Assembly (NCBI RefSeq): GCF_900091475.1
Contig: NZ_FMIB01000002.1
Coordinates: forward strand, 2,046,001-2,110,000
DNA: 64,000 nt
Reading direction: 5' to 3'
From: Micromonospora chersina
GTDB taxonomy: Bacteria; Actinomycetota; Actinomycetes; Mycobacteriales; Micromonosporaceae
In this document: piece after piece, positions 10,203 to 20,844 of the stretch
Layout: each line of letters starts with the position of its first letter
Position numbering within the stretch: position 1 is the stretch's first letter
Made by a program: the position numbers and the translations under genes
The notes under the pieces: generated by a model
Told to the model about the DNA's origin: nothing
Seen by the model: the letters and a program-made list of their open reading frames with translations, nothing else
Databases searched by the model: none

Positions 10203-11387
10203 ATGAAGGCACTGACCTGGCACGGCAAGCGTGACGTCCGCGTCGACGACGTACCGGACCCGCGGATCGAGGAGCCGACCGACGCCGTCATCCGCGTCAC
10301 CTCGACCGCCATCTGCGGCTCCGACCTGCACCTGTACGAGGTGCTCGGGCCGTACCTGAAGCCCGGTGACGTCCTCGGCCACGAACCCATGGGCGTGGTC
10401 GAGGAGGTCGGCCCCGCCGTGACCCGGCTCAAGCCCGGCGACCGGGTGGTCGTCCCGTTCAACATCGCATGCGGCTCGTGCTGGATGTGCGACCGCCAGC
10501 TCTACGCCCAGTGCGAGACCACCCAGGTGACCAGCCAGGGCAAGGGCGCCGCGCTGTTCGGCTACACCTCGCTCTACGGCTCCGTCCCCGGCGGGCAGGC
10601 CGAGTACCTGCGGGTGCCGCAGGCCCAGTTCGGCCCGATCAAGATCCCGGAGACCGGCCCCGACGAGCGCTGGCTCTACCTGTCCGACATCCTGCCCACC
10701 GCCTGGCAGGCGGTGAAGTACGCGGACACCCCGCCCGGCGGCACCCTGGCCGTGTTCGGCCTCGGCCCGGTCGGGCAGTTCAGCGCCCGGATCGGGCGGC
10801 ACCTCGGCGCCGGCCGGGTGATCGGGCTCGACCTGGTGCCCGAGCGGCTGGAGATGGCCCGGCGGCACGGCATCGAGGTGCTCGACGTCAGCGAGCTGGA
10901 CGACGTGCCCGGCGCGCTGATCGACCTGGTCGACGGGCGCGGCCCGGACGCGGTGATCGACGCGGTCGGCATGGAGGCGCACGGCGCGCCGCTGGGCAAG
11001 GTCGCCCAGGCCGCCGCGGGGCTGCTGCCCAACAAGCTGGCGCAGACCATGACCGACAAGGCCGGTGTGGACCGGCTCGTGGTGCTGCACGCCGCGCTCA
11101 AGGCGGTCCGGCGCGGCGGCACCGTGTCGGTCTCCGGCGTGTACGGCGGCGAGCAGGACCCCATGCCGCTCATGGAGATGTTCGACCGGGGCGTCCAGCT
11201 GCGCATGGGGCAGTGCCACGTGAAGCGCTGGGTCGACGAGATCATGCCGCTGCTCGCCGGCGACGACGACCCGCTCGGCGTCGAGGACCTGCGGACCCAC
11301 CGGCTGCCCCTGCCGCGGGCGCCGCAGGCGTACGAGATGTTCCAGAAGAAGCAGGACGGCTGCGTCAAGGTCGTGCTCGAACCGTGA
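10203..11387 (+). CDS. Zinc-dependent alcohol dehydrogenase, glutathione-independent formaldehyde dehydrogenase-like
   Basis: A medium-chain dehydrogenase/reductase of 394 residues. Catalytic zinc ligands are visible as Cys38 (AICGSD), His60 and Glu61 (GHEPMG). The structural zinc lobe is Cys90, Cys93, Cys96 and Cys104. The NAD-binding Rossmann turn is GLGPVG (185-190), followed by an acidic residue (GLDLVPERLEMA) that favours NAD over NADP. Length and the long insert after the structural zinc lobe resemble the glutathione-independent formaldehyde dehydrogenase/threonine dehydrogenase-like group. The true substrate is not deducible. It overlaps the following SDR gene by GTGA, so the two oxidoreductases are translationally coupled and may act in sequence. 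Confidence 0.88.
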   Translation: MKALTWHGKRDVRVDDVPDPRIEEPTDAVIRVTSTAICGSDLHLYEVLGPYLKPGDVLGHEPMGVVEEVGPAVTRLKPGDRVVVPFNIACGSCWMCDRQLYAQCETTQVTSQGKGAALFGYTSLYGSVPGGQAEYLRVPQAQFGPIKIPETGPDERWLYLSDILPTAWQAVKYADTPPGGTLAVFGLGPVGQFSARIGRHLGAGRVIGLDLVPERLEMARRHGIEVLDVSELDDVPGALIDLVDGRGPDAVIDAVGMEAHGAPLGKVAQAAAGLLPNKLAQTMTDKAGVDRLVVLHAALKAVRRGGTVSVSGVYGGEQDPMPLMEMFDRGVQLRMGQCHVKRWVDEIMPLLAGDDDPLGVEDLRTHRLPLPRAPQAYEMFQKKQDGCVKVVLEP

Positions 11388-12328
11388 ACCGGACGGTGGT
11401 GATCACCGGCGCGACCAGCGGGATCGGCCGGGCGGCGGCCCGGGAGTTCGCCGGCCGCGGGGACCGCCTGGTCCTCGCGGCCCGCTCCCCCGCCACCCTG
11501 GCCGAGGTGCGCGACGAGTGCCGGGCGGCCGGCGCCGACGTGCTGGTCGTACCGGTGGACGTCACCGCGCCCGGCGCCCTGGCCGCGCTGGCCGACGCGG
11601 CCGAGGCCGAGTTCGGCGCCATCGACGCGTGGGTGCACACCGCCGCCGTCATGACCTACGGCCGCTTCGACGAGACCCCCGCCGAGGTCTTCGACCAGGT
11701 CATCCGCACCGACCTGCTGGCCGCGGCCGAGGTGGCCCGGGTGGCGTTGGGTCGCTTCCGGGCCGCGTCGGCCGGCACCCTGGTCCTCACCGGCTCGGTC
11801 CTCGGGCACATCACCGCGCCCTACATGAGCGGCTACGTGGCGGCCAAGTGGGGCCTTCAGGGGCTCACGCGGACGTTGCAGCAGGAGGCCCGGGAGACCC
11901 CCGGCGTGCGGATCTGCCTGGTCAACCCGGGCAGCGTCGACACGCCTGTCTACCGGCAGGCGGGCAACTACCTGGGCCGGGTCGGCCGGCCGCCGCCGCC
12001 GATCACCACGCCGGAGCGGGTGGCCCGGGCCATGGCGGACTGCGTGGACCGGCCCCGCCGGGAGGTCTCGGTGGGGCGGCTCAACGTCGTCATGCGGTTC
12101 GGCTTCACCGTGCTGCCCGGGGTGTACGACGCGCTCGTGGGGCCGCTGATGCGGCTCGCCGGGCTGACCGACCGGCCGGTGGCGCCGCACCCGGGCATCG
12201 TCTTCGCGCCCAACCCGGCCGGCGAGGCGGTCCGGGGCGGCTGGCTTCCCGACGTGTCGCGAGTGGTCCGGTCGGTGGGCGGGGTGACCGCGGCGGCCGG
12301 CTCGGCGCTGCTGCGCCGGCTGCGCTGA
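11384..12328 (+). CDS. SDR-family oxidoreductase
   Basis: A classical short-chain dehydrogenase fold with a C-terminal extension, 314 residues. The cofactor motif TGATSGIG lies at 8-15, and the catalytic triad is Ser138 (TGSVLG), Tyr151 and Lys155 (YVAAK). An Arg after the second strand (AARSP) suggests NADP(H) preference. The extension beyond about residue 230, with the hydrophobic stretch MRFGFTVLPGVYDALVG, is typical of actinobacterial SDRs annotated as acting on membrane-proximal or lipid-like substrates. The actual substrate is unknown. The GTG start lies within the stop of the upstream zinc alcohol dehydrogenase. Confidence 0.88.
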   Translation: MNRTVVITGATSGIGRAAAREFAGRGDRLVLAARSPATLAEVRDECRAAGADVLVVPVDVTAPGALAALADAAEAEFGAIDAWVHTAAVMTYGRFDETPAEVFDQVIRTDLLAAAEVARVALGRFRAASAGTLVLTGSVLGHITAPYMSGYVAAKWGLQGLTRTLQQEARETPGVRICLVNPGSVDTPVYRQAGNYLGRVGRPPPPITTPERVARAMADCVDRPRREVSVGRLNVVMRFGFTVLPGVYDALVGPLMRLAGLTDRPVAPHPGIVFAPNPAGEAVRGGWLPDVSRVVRSVGGVTAAAGSALLRRLR

Positions 12329-12339
12329 GCCGTGCGTGC

Positions 12340-12433
12340 GCGCCGTCTCTGCCGCCGGGCCGCGCCACCGGATCCGCCGGGCGTGGGCGCCGTCTCTGCC
12401 GCCGGGCCCGCGCCGCCGGATCCGCCGGGCGTG
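12340..12433. repeat. Two-copy 47-bp tandem repeat
   Basis: Bases 12340-12386 and 12387-12433 are near-identical copies beginning GCGCCGTCTCTGCCGCCGGG. They differ by a one-base indel and one or two substitutions. The array lies in the 175-base gap between the SDR gene and the metallo-hydrolase gene, upstream of a TACCGT -10 candidate (12467-12472). Confidence 0.85.
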
Positions 12434-12503
12434 CCTCGTCGCGCGCGCGGGGTGGCGGGCGGGTGGCTACCGTGTACTGCGGGACACGGCGGAGGGACGG
12501 GAC

Positions 12504-13649
12504 ATGCGGGAACCGGACGACCGGGCACTGGAGCGGGCAGCCGGCGGGCGGCTGTGGCGGATGGCGGGGCTGGCCGCGGTGGCCGGGCTGGCCTGGGCGG
12601 CGCGGGACGTGCCCGCGCAGCTCGGCGGCCGGCTCGCCGGCGCCCGCGCGGAGCGGGCGGCCCGCTCGCCGCGCTTCCGCGACGGCACCTTCCACAACCC
12701 GTCGGGCACCCGCAGCACCATGGTGGCCGACCCGGGCCGCAACCTGGTCAAGGAGCTGATCTTCGGCAAGCAGAAGCGCCGGCCGGACAGCGCCGTGCCG
12801 CTGCTGCGCCCGGCCGACCCGGCACCGGCCGACCCGGCCCGGGAGCTGAGCGTCGTCTGGTACGGCCACGCCTCCACGCTCGTCGAGATCGAGGGGCACC
12901 GGGTGCTGCTCGACCCGGTCTGGAGCGACCGCTGCTCCCCGTCCGCGCTGGTCGGCCCGCGCCGCATCCACGAGCCGCCGGTACGCCTCGAGGAGTTGCC
13001 CCGGCTCGACGCCATCCTCATCTCGCACGACCACTACGACCACCTGGACATGGAGACCGTACGCGGGCTGCTCGCCCACCAGTCCGCGCCGTTCCTCGTG
13101 CCGCTCGGCGTCGGCGCCCACCTGGACCGGTGGGGCGTGCCGGAGGACCGGATCGTCGAGCTGGACTGGAACGAGAGCCACCGGGTGGGTGGGCTGACGC
13201 TCACCGCCACCGCCGCCCAGCACTTCTCCGGCCGGGGGCTGCGCCGCGACGGCACGCTCTGGAGCTCCTGGGTGATCGCCGGGGCGCAGCGGAAGGTCTT
13301 CTACACGGGCGACTCCGGCTACTTCGACGGCTACGCCGAGATCGGCGCGGAGCACGGCCCGTTCGACGTCACGCTCATGCAGATCGGCGCGTACGACCGG
13401 GCCTGGCCGAGCATTCACATGTTCCCCGAGGAGGCGGTCGCCGCCCACCTCGACCTGCGCGGCGGGCTGTTCGTGCCGGTGCACTGGGCCACCTTCAACC
13501 TGGCCCTGCACGACTGGTCCGAGCCGGTGGACCGGCTCTGGGCCGAGGCGAAGGCCCGGGACGTCCGGCTGGCCGTGCCGCGACCCGGCGAGCGGGTGGT
13601 GGTGGACGAGCCGCCGGCGGTGGACGGCTGGTGGCAGGCCGTCGCCTGA
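12504..13649 (+). CDS. NAPE-PLD/UlaG-type metallo-beta-lactamase-fold hydrolase
   Basis: The 381-residue protein has a hydrophobic N-terminal segment (about 21-33) that could anchor it in the membrane. A MBL domain follows with SHDHYDHLD at 174-182, the dizinc HxHxDH core. Further family landmarks are AQHFSGRG, GDSGYFDGY, MQIGAYD and HWATFNLALHDW. These match the N-acylphosphatidylethanolamine phospholipase D-like branch, whose bacterial members probably cleave phosphodiester or amide bonds in lipids; the substrate here is inferred only by family. The ATG at 12504 has GGAGG upstream (ggagggacgggac). It follows the SDR gene after a tandem-repeat spacer and precedes the glycan sugar transferase. 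Confidence 0.88.
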   Translation: MREPDDRALERAAGGRLWRMAGLAAVAGLAWAARDVPAQLGGRLAGARAERAARSPRFRDGTFHNPSGTRSTMVADPGRNLVKELIFGKQKRRPDSAVPLLRPADPAPADPARELSVVWYGHASTLVEIEGHRVLLDPVWSDRCSPSALVGPRRIHEPPVRLEELPRLDAILISHDHYDHLDMETVRGLLAHQSAPFLVPLGVGAHLDRWGVPEDRIVELDWNESHRVGGLTLTATAAQHFSGRGLRRDGTLWSSWVIAGAQRKVFYTGDSGYFDGYAEIGAEHGPFDVTLMQIGAYDRAWPSIHMFPEEAVAAHLDLRGGLFVPVHWATFNLALHDWSEPVDRLWAEAKARDVRLAVPRPGERVVVDEPPAVDGWWQAVA

Positions 13650-13696
13650 CACGCCCGAAAAAACCGGACAAGCAGTCATTCGGCGGCACATTTGTC

Positions 13697-13702
13697 TACT
13701 CT
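13697..13702 (+). promoter_or_regulatory. -10 element of the sugar transferase gene (leaderless)
   Basis: TACTCT lies exactly six bases before the GTG at 13709, so transcription should begin at or next to the start codon. The surrounding bases (about 13656-13700) are unusually AT-rich for this window, as expected of a promoter. Confidence 0.55.
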
Positions 13703-13708
13703 GTGCCC

Positions 13709-14353
13709 GTGAATGATGCCATCAAGCGGGCCGTCGACCTCACCGTGGCCCTGGTCGCGCTGCTGGTGGCGGCGCCCGTCCTGGCCGCGGTGGCGGTCGC
13801 GGTGCTGCTCACCATGGGCCGGCCGGTGCTGTTCCGGCAGGCCCGGATCGGCCGCCACGGCCGCGAGTTCACCATCCTGAAGTTCCGGTCCATGGCGCCC
13901 GGCGCCGGCGGCTTCTCCACCGCCGACGACGCGCTGCGGCTGACCCCGCTCGGCCGCTGGCTGCGGGACACCAGCCTGGACGAGCTGCCCAGCCTCTGGA
14001 ACATCGTCCGGGGCGACATGAGCCTGGTCGGGCCGCGTCCGCTGCCGACCAGCTACCGCTTCCGCTACACCCCGGAGCAGTTCCGCCGCCACGAGGTCCG
14101 GCCCGGGCTCACCGGGCTCGCCCAGGTCAACGGGCGCAACGCGCTCGACTGGGACGAGAAGTTCGCCCACGACATCCACTACGTCGACCACCGCGGCCTC
14201 CTGCTCGACCTGCGCATCCTGGCCCGTACGGCGGTGGCCGTGCTGCGCCGGCAGGGAATCAGCGCGCCGGGCAGCGCCACCGCGCACGAGTTCCGCGGCC
14301 GCGCCGCCGCGGAGCAGCCGGTCCCGGCGACCGCCGGCAGCGGCGCCCGGTGA
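13709..14353 (+). CDS. Initiating sugar-phosphate transferase (PglC/EpsL type)
   Basis: A 214-residue polyprenyl-phosphate sugar-1-phosphate transferase. One N-terminal membrane hairpin (about 9-32) is followed by the compact cytoplasmic catalytic domain with LFRQARIGR, LKFRSM, LDELPSLWNI and LVGPRPLP. This small form without extra N-terminal membrane helices is the PglC/EpsL/WecP-like monotopic type. It loads the first sugar phosphate onto undecaprenyl phosphate. It overlaps the next gene, a NeuD/PglD-type acetyltransferase, by GTGA, which points to an N-acetylated amino sugar such as a bacillosamine derivative as the first sugar (inferred). The start at 13709 is set by a -10 element six bases upstream. 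A second in-frame GTG lies at 13703. Confidence 0.9.
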   Translation: MNDAIKRAVDLTVALVALLVAAPVLAAVAVAVLLTMGRPVLFRQARIGRHGREFTILKFRSMAPGAGGFSTADDALRLTPLGRWLRDTSLDELPSLWNIVRGDMSLVGPRPLPTSYRFRYTPEQFRRHEVRPGLTGLAQVNGRNALDWDEKFAHDIHYVDHRGLLLDLRILARTAVAVLRRQGISAPGSATAHEFRGRAAAEQPVPATAGSGAR

Positions 14354-14994
14354 GCCTCGACCTCGTGATCGTCGGCTGCGGCGGCCACGGCCGGGAGATC
14401 GCCCAACTGGTGGCGGCCGTCAACGACGCCGCCGCCCGGCCGCCCTGGCGGCTCGTCGGCTTCGTCGACGACAACCCGTCGGAACGCAACCGCAAGCGGG
14501 CCGAGGCGGGCGGGACACCGTACCTCGGGACGCTGGCGGCGCTCGCCCACCTGCCCCCGCAGACCCACGTCGTGCTCGGCCTGGGCGAGCCCCGGGTCCG
14601 GCGGACCGTCGGCGCGCGGGTCGACGCGCTCGGCCTGCCCCCGGCGAGCCTCGTGCACCCGGACGCCACCGTGGGGGCCGACCTGGTCGCGGCCGAGGGC
14701 CTCGTGGTGTTCGCCGGCGGCCGGATCACCACGAACGTCACCGCCGGCCGGCACCTGCACGTCAACCAGAACGCCACCCTCGCGCACGACTGCGTGGTCG
14801 GCGACCACGTCTCGCTGCACCCGCTCGCCGCCGTCTCCGGCGACTGCCGCCTGGACGACGCCGCGCTTGTCGGCGCGGGGGCCGTGGTCCTGCCCGGGCT
14901 GCGCGTCGGCGCCGGCGCGACCGTCGGCGCGGGCGCCTGCGTGGTGCGCGACGTGCCGCCCGGCACCGTGGTCAAGGGCGTGCCGGCCCGCTGA
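14350..14994 (+). CDS. NeuD/PglD/EpsM-family sugar O/N-acetyltransferase
   Basis: The 214-residue protein has an N-terminal nucleotide-sugar-binding Rossmann-like domain (VIVGCGGHGREI at about 6-17). A left-handed beta-helix with hexapeptide repeats follows from about residue 95 (VGADLVAAEGLVVFAGG and on to VGAGATVGAGACVV). NQNATLAHDC carries the His expected to act as general base in PglD/NeuD. It uses acetyl-CoA to acetylate a sugar hydroxyl or amine. Coupling to a PglC/EpsL-type transferase favours 4-N-acetylation of a UDP-4-amino sugar, with the amino group supplied by the aminotransferase at 20845 (inferred). It converges with dgt, with one base between the stops. Confidence 0.88.
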   Translation: MSLDLVIVGCGGHGREIAQLVAAVNDAAARPPWRLVGFVDDNPSERNRKRAEAGGTPYLGTLAALAHLPPQTHVVLGLGEPRVRRTVGARVDALGLPPASLVHPDATVGADLVAAEGLVVFAGGRITTNVTAGRHLHVNQNATLAHDCVVGDHVSLHPLAAVSGDCRLDDAALVGAGAVVLPGLRVGAGATVGAGACVVRDVPPGTVVKGVPAR

Positions 14995-14995
14995 C

Positions 14996-16507
14996 TCAGA
15001 GCACGAAGGCGTCCGTCCAGAGGGCGCCCGAGCGGCCGGAGAGCGCGTCCAGCATGGCCACCGCCTGCCCGTCGGTGAGCTGCGCGACGAAGTCGACGAT
15101 CGCCCGCCCCCGGGCCCGGCCGATCCGGTCCGGCGTGCGCGGGTGCAGCTCCGCCTCGGCCAGCTCCACCAGGTCGTGCAGCCGCCGCGGCAGCCGGGAC
15201 TCCTCCTCCGGGTCCAGCAGCCACTCCCAGAGCGCCTCCACGAGGGTGCCGAGCAGCCGCGCCTGGCCGCGCTGGTGCAGGGCCAGGTCCGGGCGGGCCA
15301 GGACGAACCGGTGGTGGACGAACTTGAGCACCTGCACCTCGTGCCACTGCGGCCGGGCCAGCAGCACGTGCCCCGAGCGGACGTCCGGCTCCGGGGTCAC
15401 CGTGATCGCCTCCACGAAGCGGGTGGACCAGCGCGCGGAGAACCGGGCGACGTACTGCTCGGCCTCGATCGAGCCGTCGAAGGGCAGCGCCAGCAGCCCC
15501 TCCACCAGCTCCTCGCGGACGTGCTCGACGGCGGCGGCGAACGCCTCGTCGTCGGCGATCCAGGCGTCCTTGCGGTGCAGCTGGCGGCGCAGCCGCTCGA
15601 TCGCCGCACCGGGCCGCCGGCCGGCCGCGGCCAGCGCCGGGGAGGTGATCGCCCGGAAGTGCCCGCACTCGCGCTGCCAGGCCATCAGCTCGGCCGCCAC
15701 CGCGCCCTGCTGGAGGACACCGACCCGGTAGAAGTCCTCCACGTCGTGGATGGCGTACGCGATGTCGTCCGCGGTGTCCATGATCGACGCCTCGGGGGTC
15801 TGCTGCCAGTCCGGGATCCGGCCGGCGAACGGCTCCCGCGCCTGCCGCAGGTCGTCCACCTCGGTCCGGTACGCGCCGAACTTCGCCGACCCGCTCTCCG
15901 GATCCTCCGGCGGGGCGGCCGCGCCGCGCGGCGCCGGGTCCAGGTGCCGCGGGTGCGGGTCCGGGTGGTCCAGCCGGGTCCACGGGTACTTCAGCATCGC
16001 CGCCCGGACCGCCGCGGTCAGGTCCAGGCCGGTGGTCGCCGCGCCGCGGATCTCGGTGCTGGTGACGATCCGGTACGACTGGGCGTTGCCCTCGAAGCCG
16101 TCGGGCAGGCCGAGCCGCTGCCGGGCCAGCCGGTCCAGCACCCGCTCCCCCAGGTGCCCGAACGGCGGGTGGCCGAGGTCGTGGGCGAGCGCGGCGGCCT
16201 CCACCACGTCCGGGTCGCAGCCGCCCAGCTTCTCCAGCAGGTCGCGGTGCGCCGGGTCGGCGGTCAACCGCTCGGCGATCGCCCGCGCCACCTGCGCCAC
16301 CTTGAGGCTGTGGGTGAGCCGGTTGTGCACGAGCAGCCCCGACCCGCCCGGGCTGATCACCTGGGTCACCCCGTTGAGCCGGGCGAAGAACGGCGACCCG
16401 ACGATCCGGTCCCGGTCCGCCCGGAACGGGCTGACGGCGAGGTCACCCAGGGCCCGGGCGCTGCCGCCGAAGAGCCGCCGCGCCCGCGGATCCGCAGGTT
16501 GTTCCAT
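14996..16507 (-). CDS. dgt: Deoxyguanosinetriphosphate triphosphohydrolase-like HD protein
   Basis: A 503-residue HD-domain dNTP triphosphohydrolase that cuts dNTPs to deoxynucleosides and tripolyphosphate and so controls precursor pools. The metal-binding residues are His66 (NRLTHSLKV), His109-Asp110 (LAHDLGH) and a distal Asp in MDTADDIAYAIHDVED. The early RDRDRIVGSPFFARL-like stretch (RADRDRIVGS) is characteristic of the Dgt family. An insert around residues 180-205, rich in Pro and Asp (LDHPDPHPRH), is longer than in E. coli and common in actinobacteria. The ATG at 16507 follows a TAGCGT -10 by seven bases, so the mRNA is probably leaderless. tex diverges from it. Confidence 0.93.
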   Translation of the reverse strand: MEQPADPRARRLFGGSARALGDLAVSPFRADRDRIVGSPFFARLNGVTQVISPGGSGLLVHNRLTHSLKVAQVARAIAERLTADPAHRDLLEKLGGCDPDVVEAAALAHDLGHPPFGHLGERVLDRLARQRLGLPDGFEGNAQSYRIVTSTEIRGAATTGLDLTAAVRAAMLKYPWTRLDHPDPHPRHLDPAPRGAAAPPEDPESGSAKFGAYRTEVDDLRQAREPFAGRIPDWQQTPEASIMDTADDIAYAIHDVEDFYRVGVLQQGAVAAELMAWQRECGHFRAITSPALAAAGRRPGAAIERLRRQLHRKDAWIADDEAFAAAVEHVREELVEGLLALPFDGSIEAEQYVARFSARWSTRFVEAITVTPEPDVRSGHVLLARPQWHEVQVLKFVHHRFVLARPDLALHQRGQARLLGTLVEALWEWLLDPEEESRLPRRLHDLVELAEAELHPRTPDRIGRARGRAIVDFVAQLTDGQAVAMLDALSGRSGALWTDAFVL

Positions 16508-16514
16508 GATCGCC

Positions 16515-16520
16515 ACGCTA
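16515..16520 (-). promoter_or_regulatory. -10 element of dgt (leaderless)
   Basis: TAGCGT on the minus strand ends seven bases before the ATG at 16507. No ribosome-binding site is present, which agrees with leaderless translation. Confidence 0.55.
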
Positions 16521-16660
16521 GCGCAGCCTGCCGCCGGTCGCGATGCACCTGTCGGCCTCCGGGACCGGTGTGCCGGATGGGGTCCGCCGGGTGCCGGCGC
16601 CCGGCCGTGGCGCCACCGGCACAATGACTGCCGAACCCACCGGAGAAGGCGGATCAGATC

Positions 16661-19183
<2,523 letters not shown>

Positions 19184-19198
19184 GTCCGACACGATGAG

Positions 19199-19245
19199 GA
19201 TCTTGGACAGGTGCCGTTCGCAGCGAACGGCACCTGTCCAAGATC
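19199..19245. repeat. Dispersed palindrome family, copy 1
   Basis: A perfect 23-bp inverted repeat (19199-19221 with 19223-19245) with a single central base. The left arm starts GATCTTGGACAGG and ends CCGTTCGC. It lies between tex and the next gene. Related dyads occur at 41650 and 43529. No T-run follows, so it is not an ordinary intrinsic terminator, although the hairpin could still stop or stabilise transcripts. Confidence 0.9.
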
Positions 19246-19270
19246 GCGGTCCGGGCGCGGCGGGTACGCG

Positions 19271-19276
19271 TACCCT
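19271..19276 (+). promoter_or_regulatory. -10 element of the small gene at 19284 (leaderless)
   Basis: TACCCT lies seven bases before the GTG at 19284, just downstream of the copy-1 palindrome. Confidence 0.5.
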
Positions 19277-19283
19277 CGCCGTC

Positions 19284-19718
19284 GTGGGTGGGGACGACGG
19301 CCTGGAGTGGCGGGAACAGCAGCGCCGGGCGGTGCGGGCGCACGCGGCGGCCGACGCCCGGCAGCGCGCCGCCGAGCAGGCGGAGGCCGCGGAGCTGGTG
19401 GCGCGGTTCGCCGCCGAGGCCTCGCGGCGGGGGTTGCGCACGGACCGGTTGACGGCGGCCGGCTACGACGGGCGCGGCCGCTACCGCACGCGGATCACCG
19501 GCTGGTACGTGGACCGGGCGCGGAGCCGGGCGGTGGACACCGAGGGCCGGTTCTACCTGCTCACCGTGCCGCCGGGCCTGCGGGCGCGCCTGTTCGGGGC
19601 CGACCCGGAGCCCGCCCCGCCACCGCTGGTGGTCGGCCGCGGCGGCCGGGACGGCGAGTCGGTGCCCCTGGCGACGCTGCTCAGCCTGCGTCTCGAGGCG
19701 GGCGACGACTGGCGCTGA
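19284..19718 (+). CDS. Small uncharacterised protein
   Basis: I do not recognise a family. The 144-residue protein begins with a charged alanine-rich helical region (about 1-50, with REQQRRAVRAHAAADARQR) that could form a coiled coil. It then has a more globular part containing YRTRITGWYVDRARSRAVDTEGRFYLL and a proline-rich PEPAPPPL segment before an acidic end. No signal peptide or membrane segment is seen, so it is probably cytoplasmic. The GTG start is set by a -10 element seven bases upstream. Its 3' end overlaps the convergent DUF389 gene by 38 bases. Upstream lies the copy-1 palindrome that separates it from tex. Confidence 0.65.
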   Translation: MGGDDGLEWREQQRRAVRAHAAADARQRAAEQAEAAELVARFAAEASRRGLRTDRLTAAGYDGRGRYRTRITGWYVDRARSRAVDTEGRFYLLTVPPGLRARLFGADPEPAPPPLVVGRGGRDGESVPLATLLSLRLEAGDDWR

Positions 19719-20691
19719 CCCGCGCGGGGCGCCGGTCGGTGCGCTGCCGGGGCACGCCCCGGGCGGACCGCCGCTCCACCCGCCGCCACCAGCAGAGCTG
19801 CACGACGAGGGTGAGCAGGCCGGCCAGCACGATGGCGGCCAGGTTGATCACGAGTTGGAGGGCGGAGCCGGCCGCCTCGTGCCACACCCCGTAGGCGGCG
19901 GCGACCGCCACGTTCGCCGCCGCGGGCACGGTGGTCACCGAGATCAGCACGCCGACCAGCGAACCGGACTTCTTCGAGGTCAGCGAGAGCATGCCGGCGA
20001 TCCCGGCGAGCAGGCCGACCACCCAGGAGAGCGCGTCCGGGCGCCAGATGAAGTCGGTGAGCGGCCGCTCGGCCAGCAACATGTCCCGGCTGACCAGCCC
20101 GGCCGCGGTGAGCGCCCAGGTGCTCAGCACGGTGACCAGCATGGCCGCGAGGAAGCCGACCACCAGGGCGTGCACCGAGCGGCCGATGACGTGCGGCTGC
20201 CGGCGCAGCAGCGCCACGCAGAGCGCGGCCAGCGGGCCGAACTCGGGGCCGACCACCATGGCGCCGACGATGAGGATGGGCTGGTCGAGCAGCACACCGA
20301 TGCCGGCGATCATGGTGGCCACGGTGATCAGCGCCAGGAAGGTGCCGGTGAGCACTGTCTGCTCGCCGGTCTTCGCGGCGATCTCGTCCCAGACCACGGC
20401 GTCCTCGCCGTGGCCGGGGGCGTCGGCCGCGGCCTTGTCGGCCTGCGCCGACAGGGTCAGCTCCACGTCGTCGGCGGAGATGCCACCGCGCGCGTCCACG
20501 TCGAGTTCCTGGAGGCGGTGCAGGACCTGGTCGGCGCTCTCCCGGACGACGTCGCAGAGGATCAGGTCGCCGGCGGGCTGGCGGGCGGCGCCGGGGATGA
20601 CGGCGAGGTGGGTGACGCCCGGGGTCTCCGCGAGCAGGTCCGTCACGGCCGCGGACCGGTCGGTCGGCGCGATGATCCGCAGGTGCAGCAC
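19681..20691 (-). CDS. DUF389-family membrane protein
   Basis: The 336-residue protein has a soluble ACT-like N-terminal domain (about 1-85) followed by six or so membrane helices. These include LIVGAMVVGPEFGPLAALCVALLRR, the signature region of DUF389 proteins, and SVTTVPAAANVAVA. The family has no established biochemical role. The basic arginine-rich C-terminus lies beyond the last helix. The GTG start has GGGGAGA six to ten bases upstream, and a TAGACT -10 candidate lies at 20729-20724. The gene converges on, and overlaps, the small gene that ends at 19718. Confidence 0.88.
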   Translation of the reverse strand: MLHLRIIAPTDRSAAVTDLLAETPGVTHLAVIPGAARQPAGDLILCDVVRESADQVLHRLQELDVDARGGISADDVELTLSAQADKAAADAPGHGEDAVVWDEIAAKTGEQTVLTGTFLALITVATMIAGIGVLLDQPILIVGAMVVGPEFGPLAALCVALLRRQPHVIGRSVHALVVGFLAAMLVTVLSTWALTAAGLVSRDMLLAERPLTDFIWRPDALSWVVGLLAGIAGMLSLTSKKSGSLVGVLISVTTVPAAANVAVAAAYGVWHEAAGSALQLVINLAAIVLAGLLTLVVQLCWWRRVERRSARGVPRQRTDRRPARVSASRRPPRDAG

Positions 20692-20723
20692 GTGTCTCCC
20701 CTCGCCGGGCCGGGCAGCCGCCG

Positions 20724-20729
20724 AGTCTA
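20724..20729 (-). promoter_or_regulatory. -10 element of the DUF389 gene
   Basis: TAGACT on the minus strand gives a predicted leader of about 26 bases containing the ribosome site. The same hexamer recurs upstream of two other minus-strand genes (59471-59466 and 62795-62790). Confidence 0.45.
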
Positions 20730-20799
20730 CTGGCCGGTTTCCGTTCTCCGCCCGCCGACGGACCCGCTGGCGGCCAGGCCGCGTCCTCCCGGCTGGTCC

Positions 20800-20826
20800 G
20801 TCGGTTTATTGAGGGGGAAAACCGAC
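20800..20826. promoter_or_regulatory. Inverted repeat upstream of the EpsN-like gene
   Basis: GTCGGTTT (20800-20807) and AAACCGAC (20819-20826) form perfect 8-bp arms around an 11-base spacer, 18 bases before the ATG at 20845. It could be an operator over the promoter (TTTATT at 20805-20810 is the only -10-like hexamer) or a leader hairpin near the ribosome site. Confidence 0.5.
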
Positions 20827-20844
20827 ATCCGCCGGGGGCGACCG

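Noticed and set aside
12340..12433. Short CRISPR-like array
   Set aside because: Only two directly adjacent units with no unique spacers and no cas genes.
19199..19245. Intrinsic terminator for tex
   Set aside because: The dyad is far longer than a terminator needs, has no T-run and recurs with related sequence elsewhere, so a repeat family explains it better, though it may still end transcripts.
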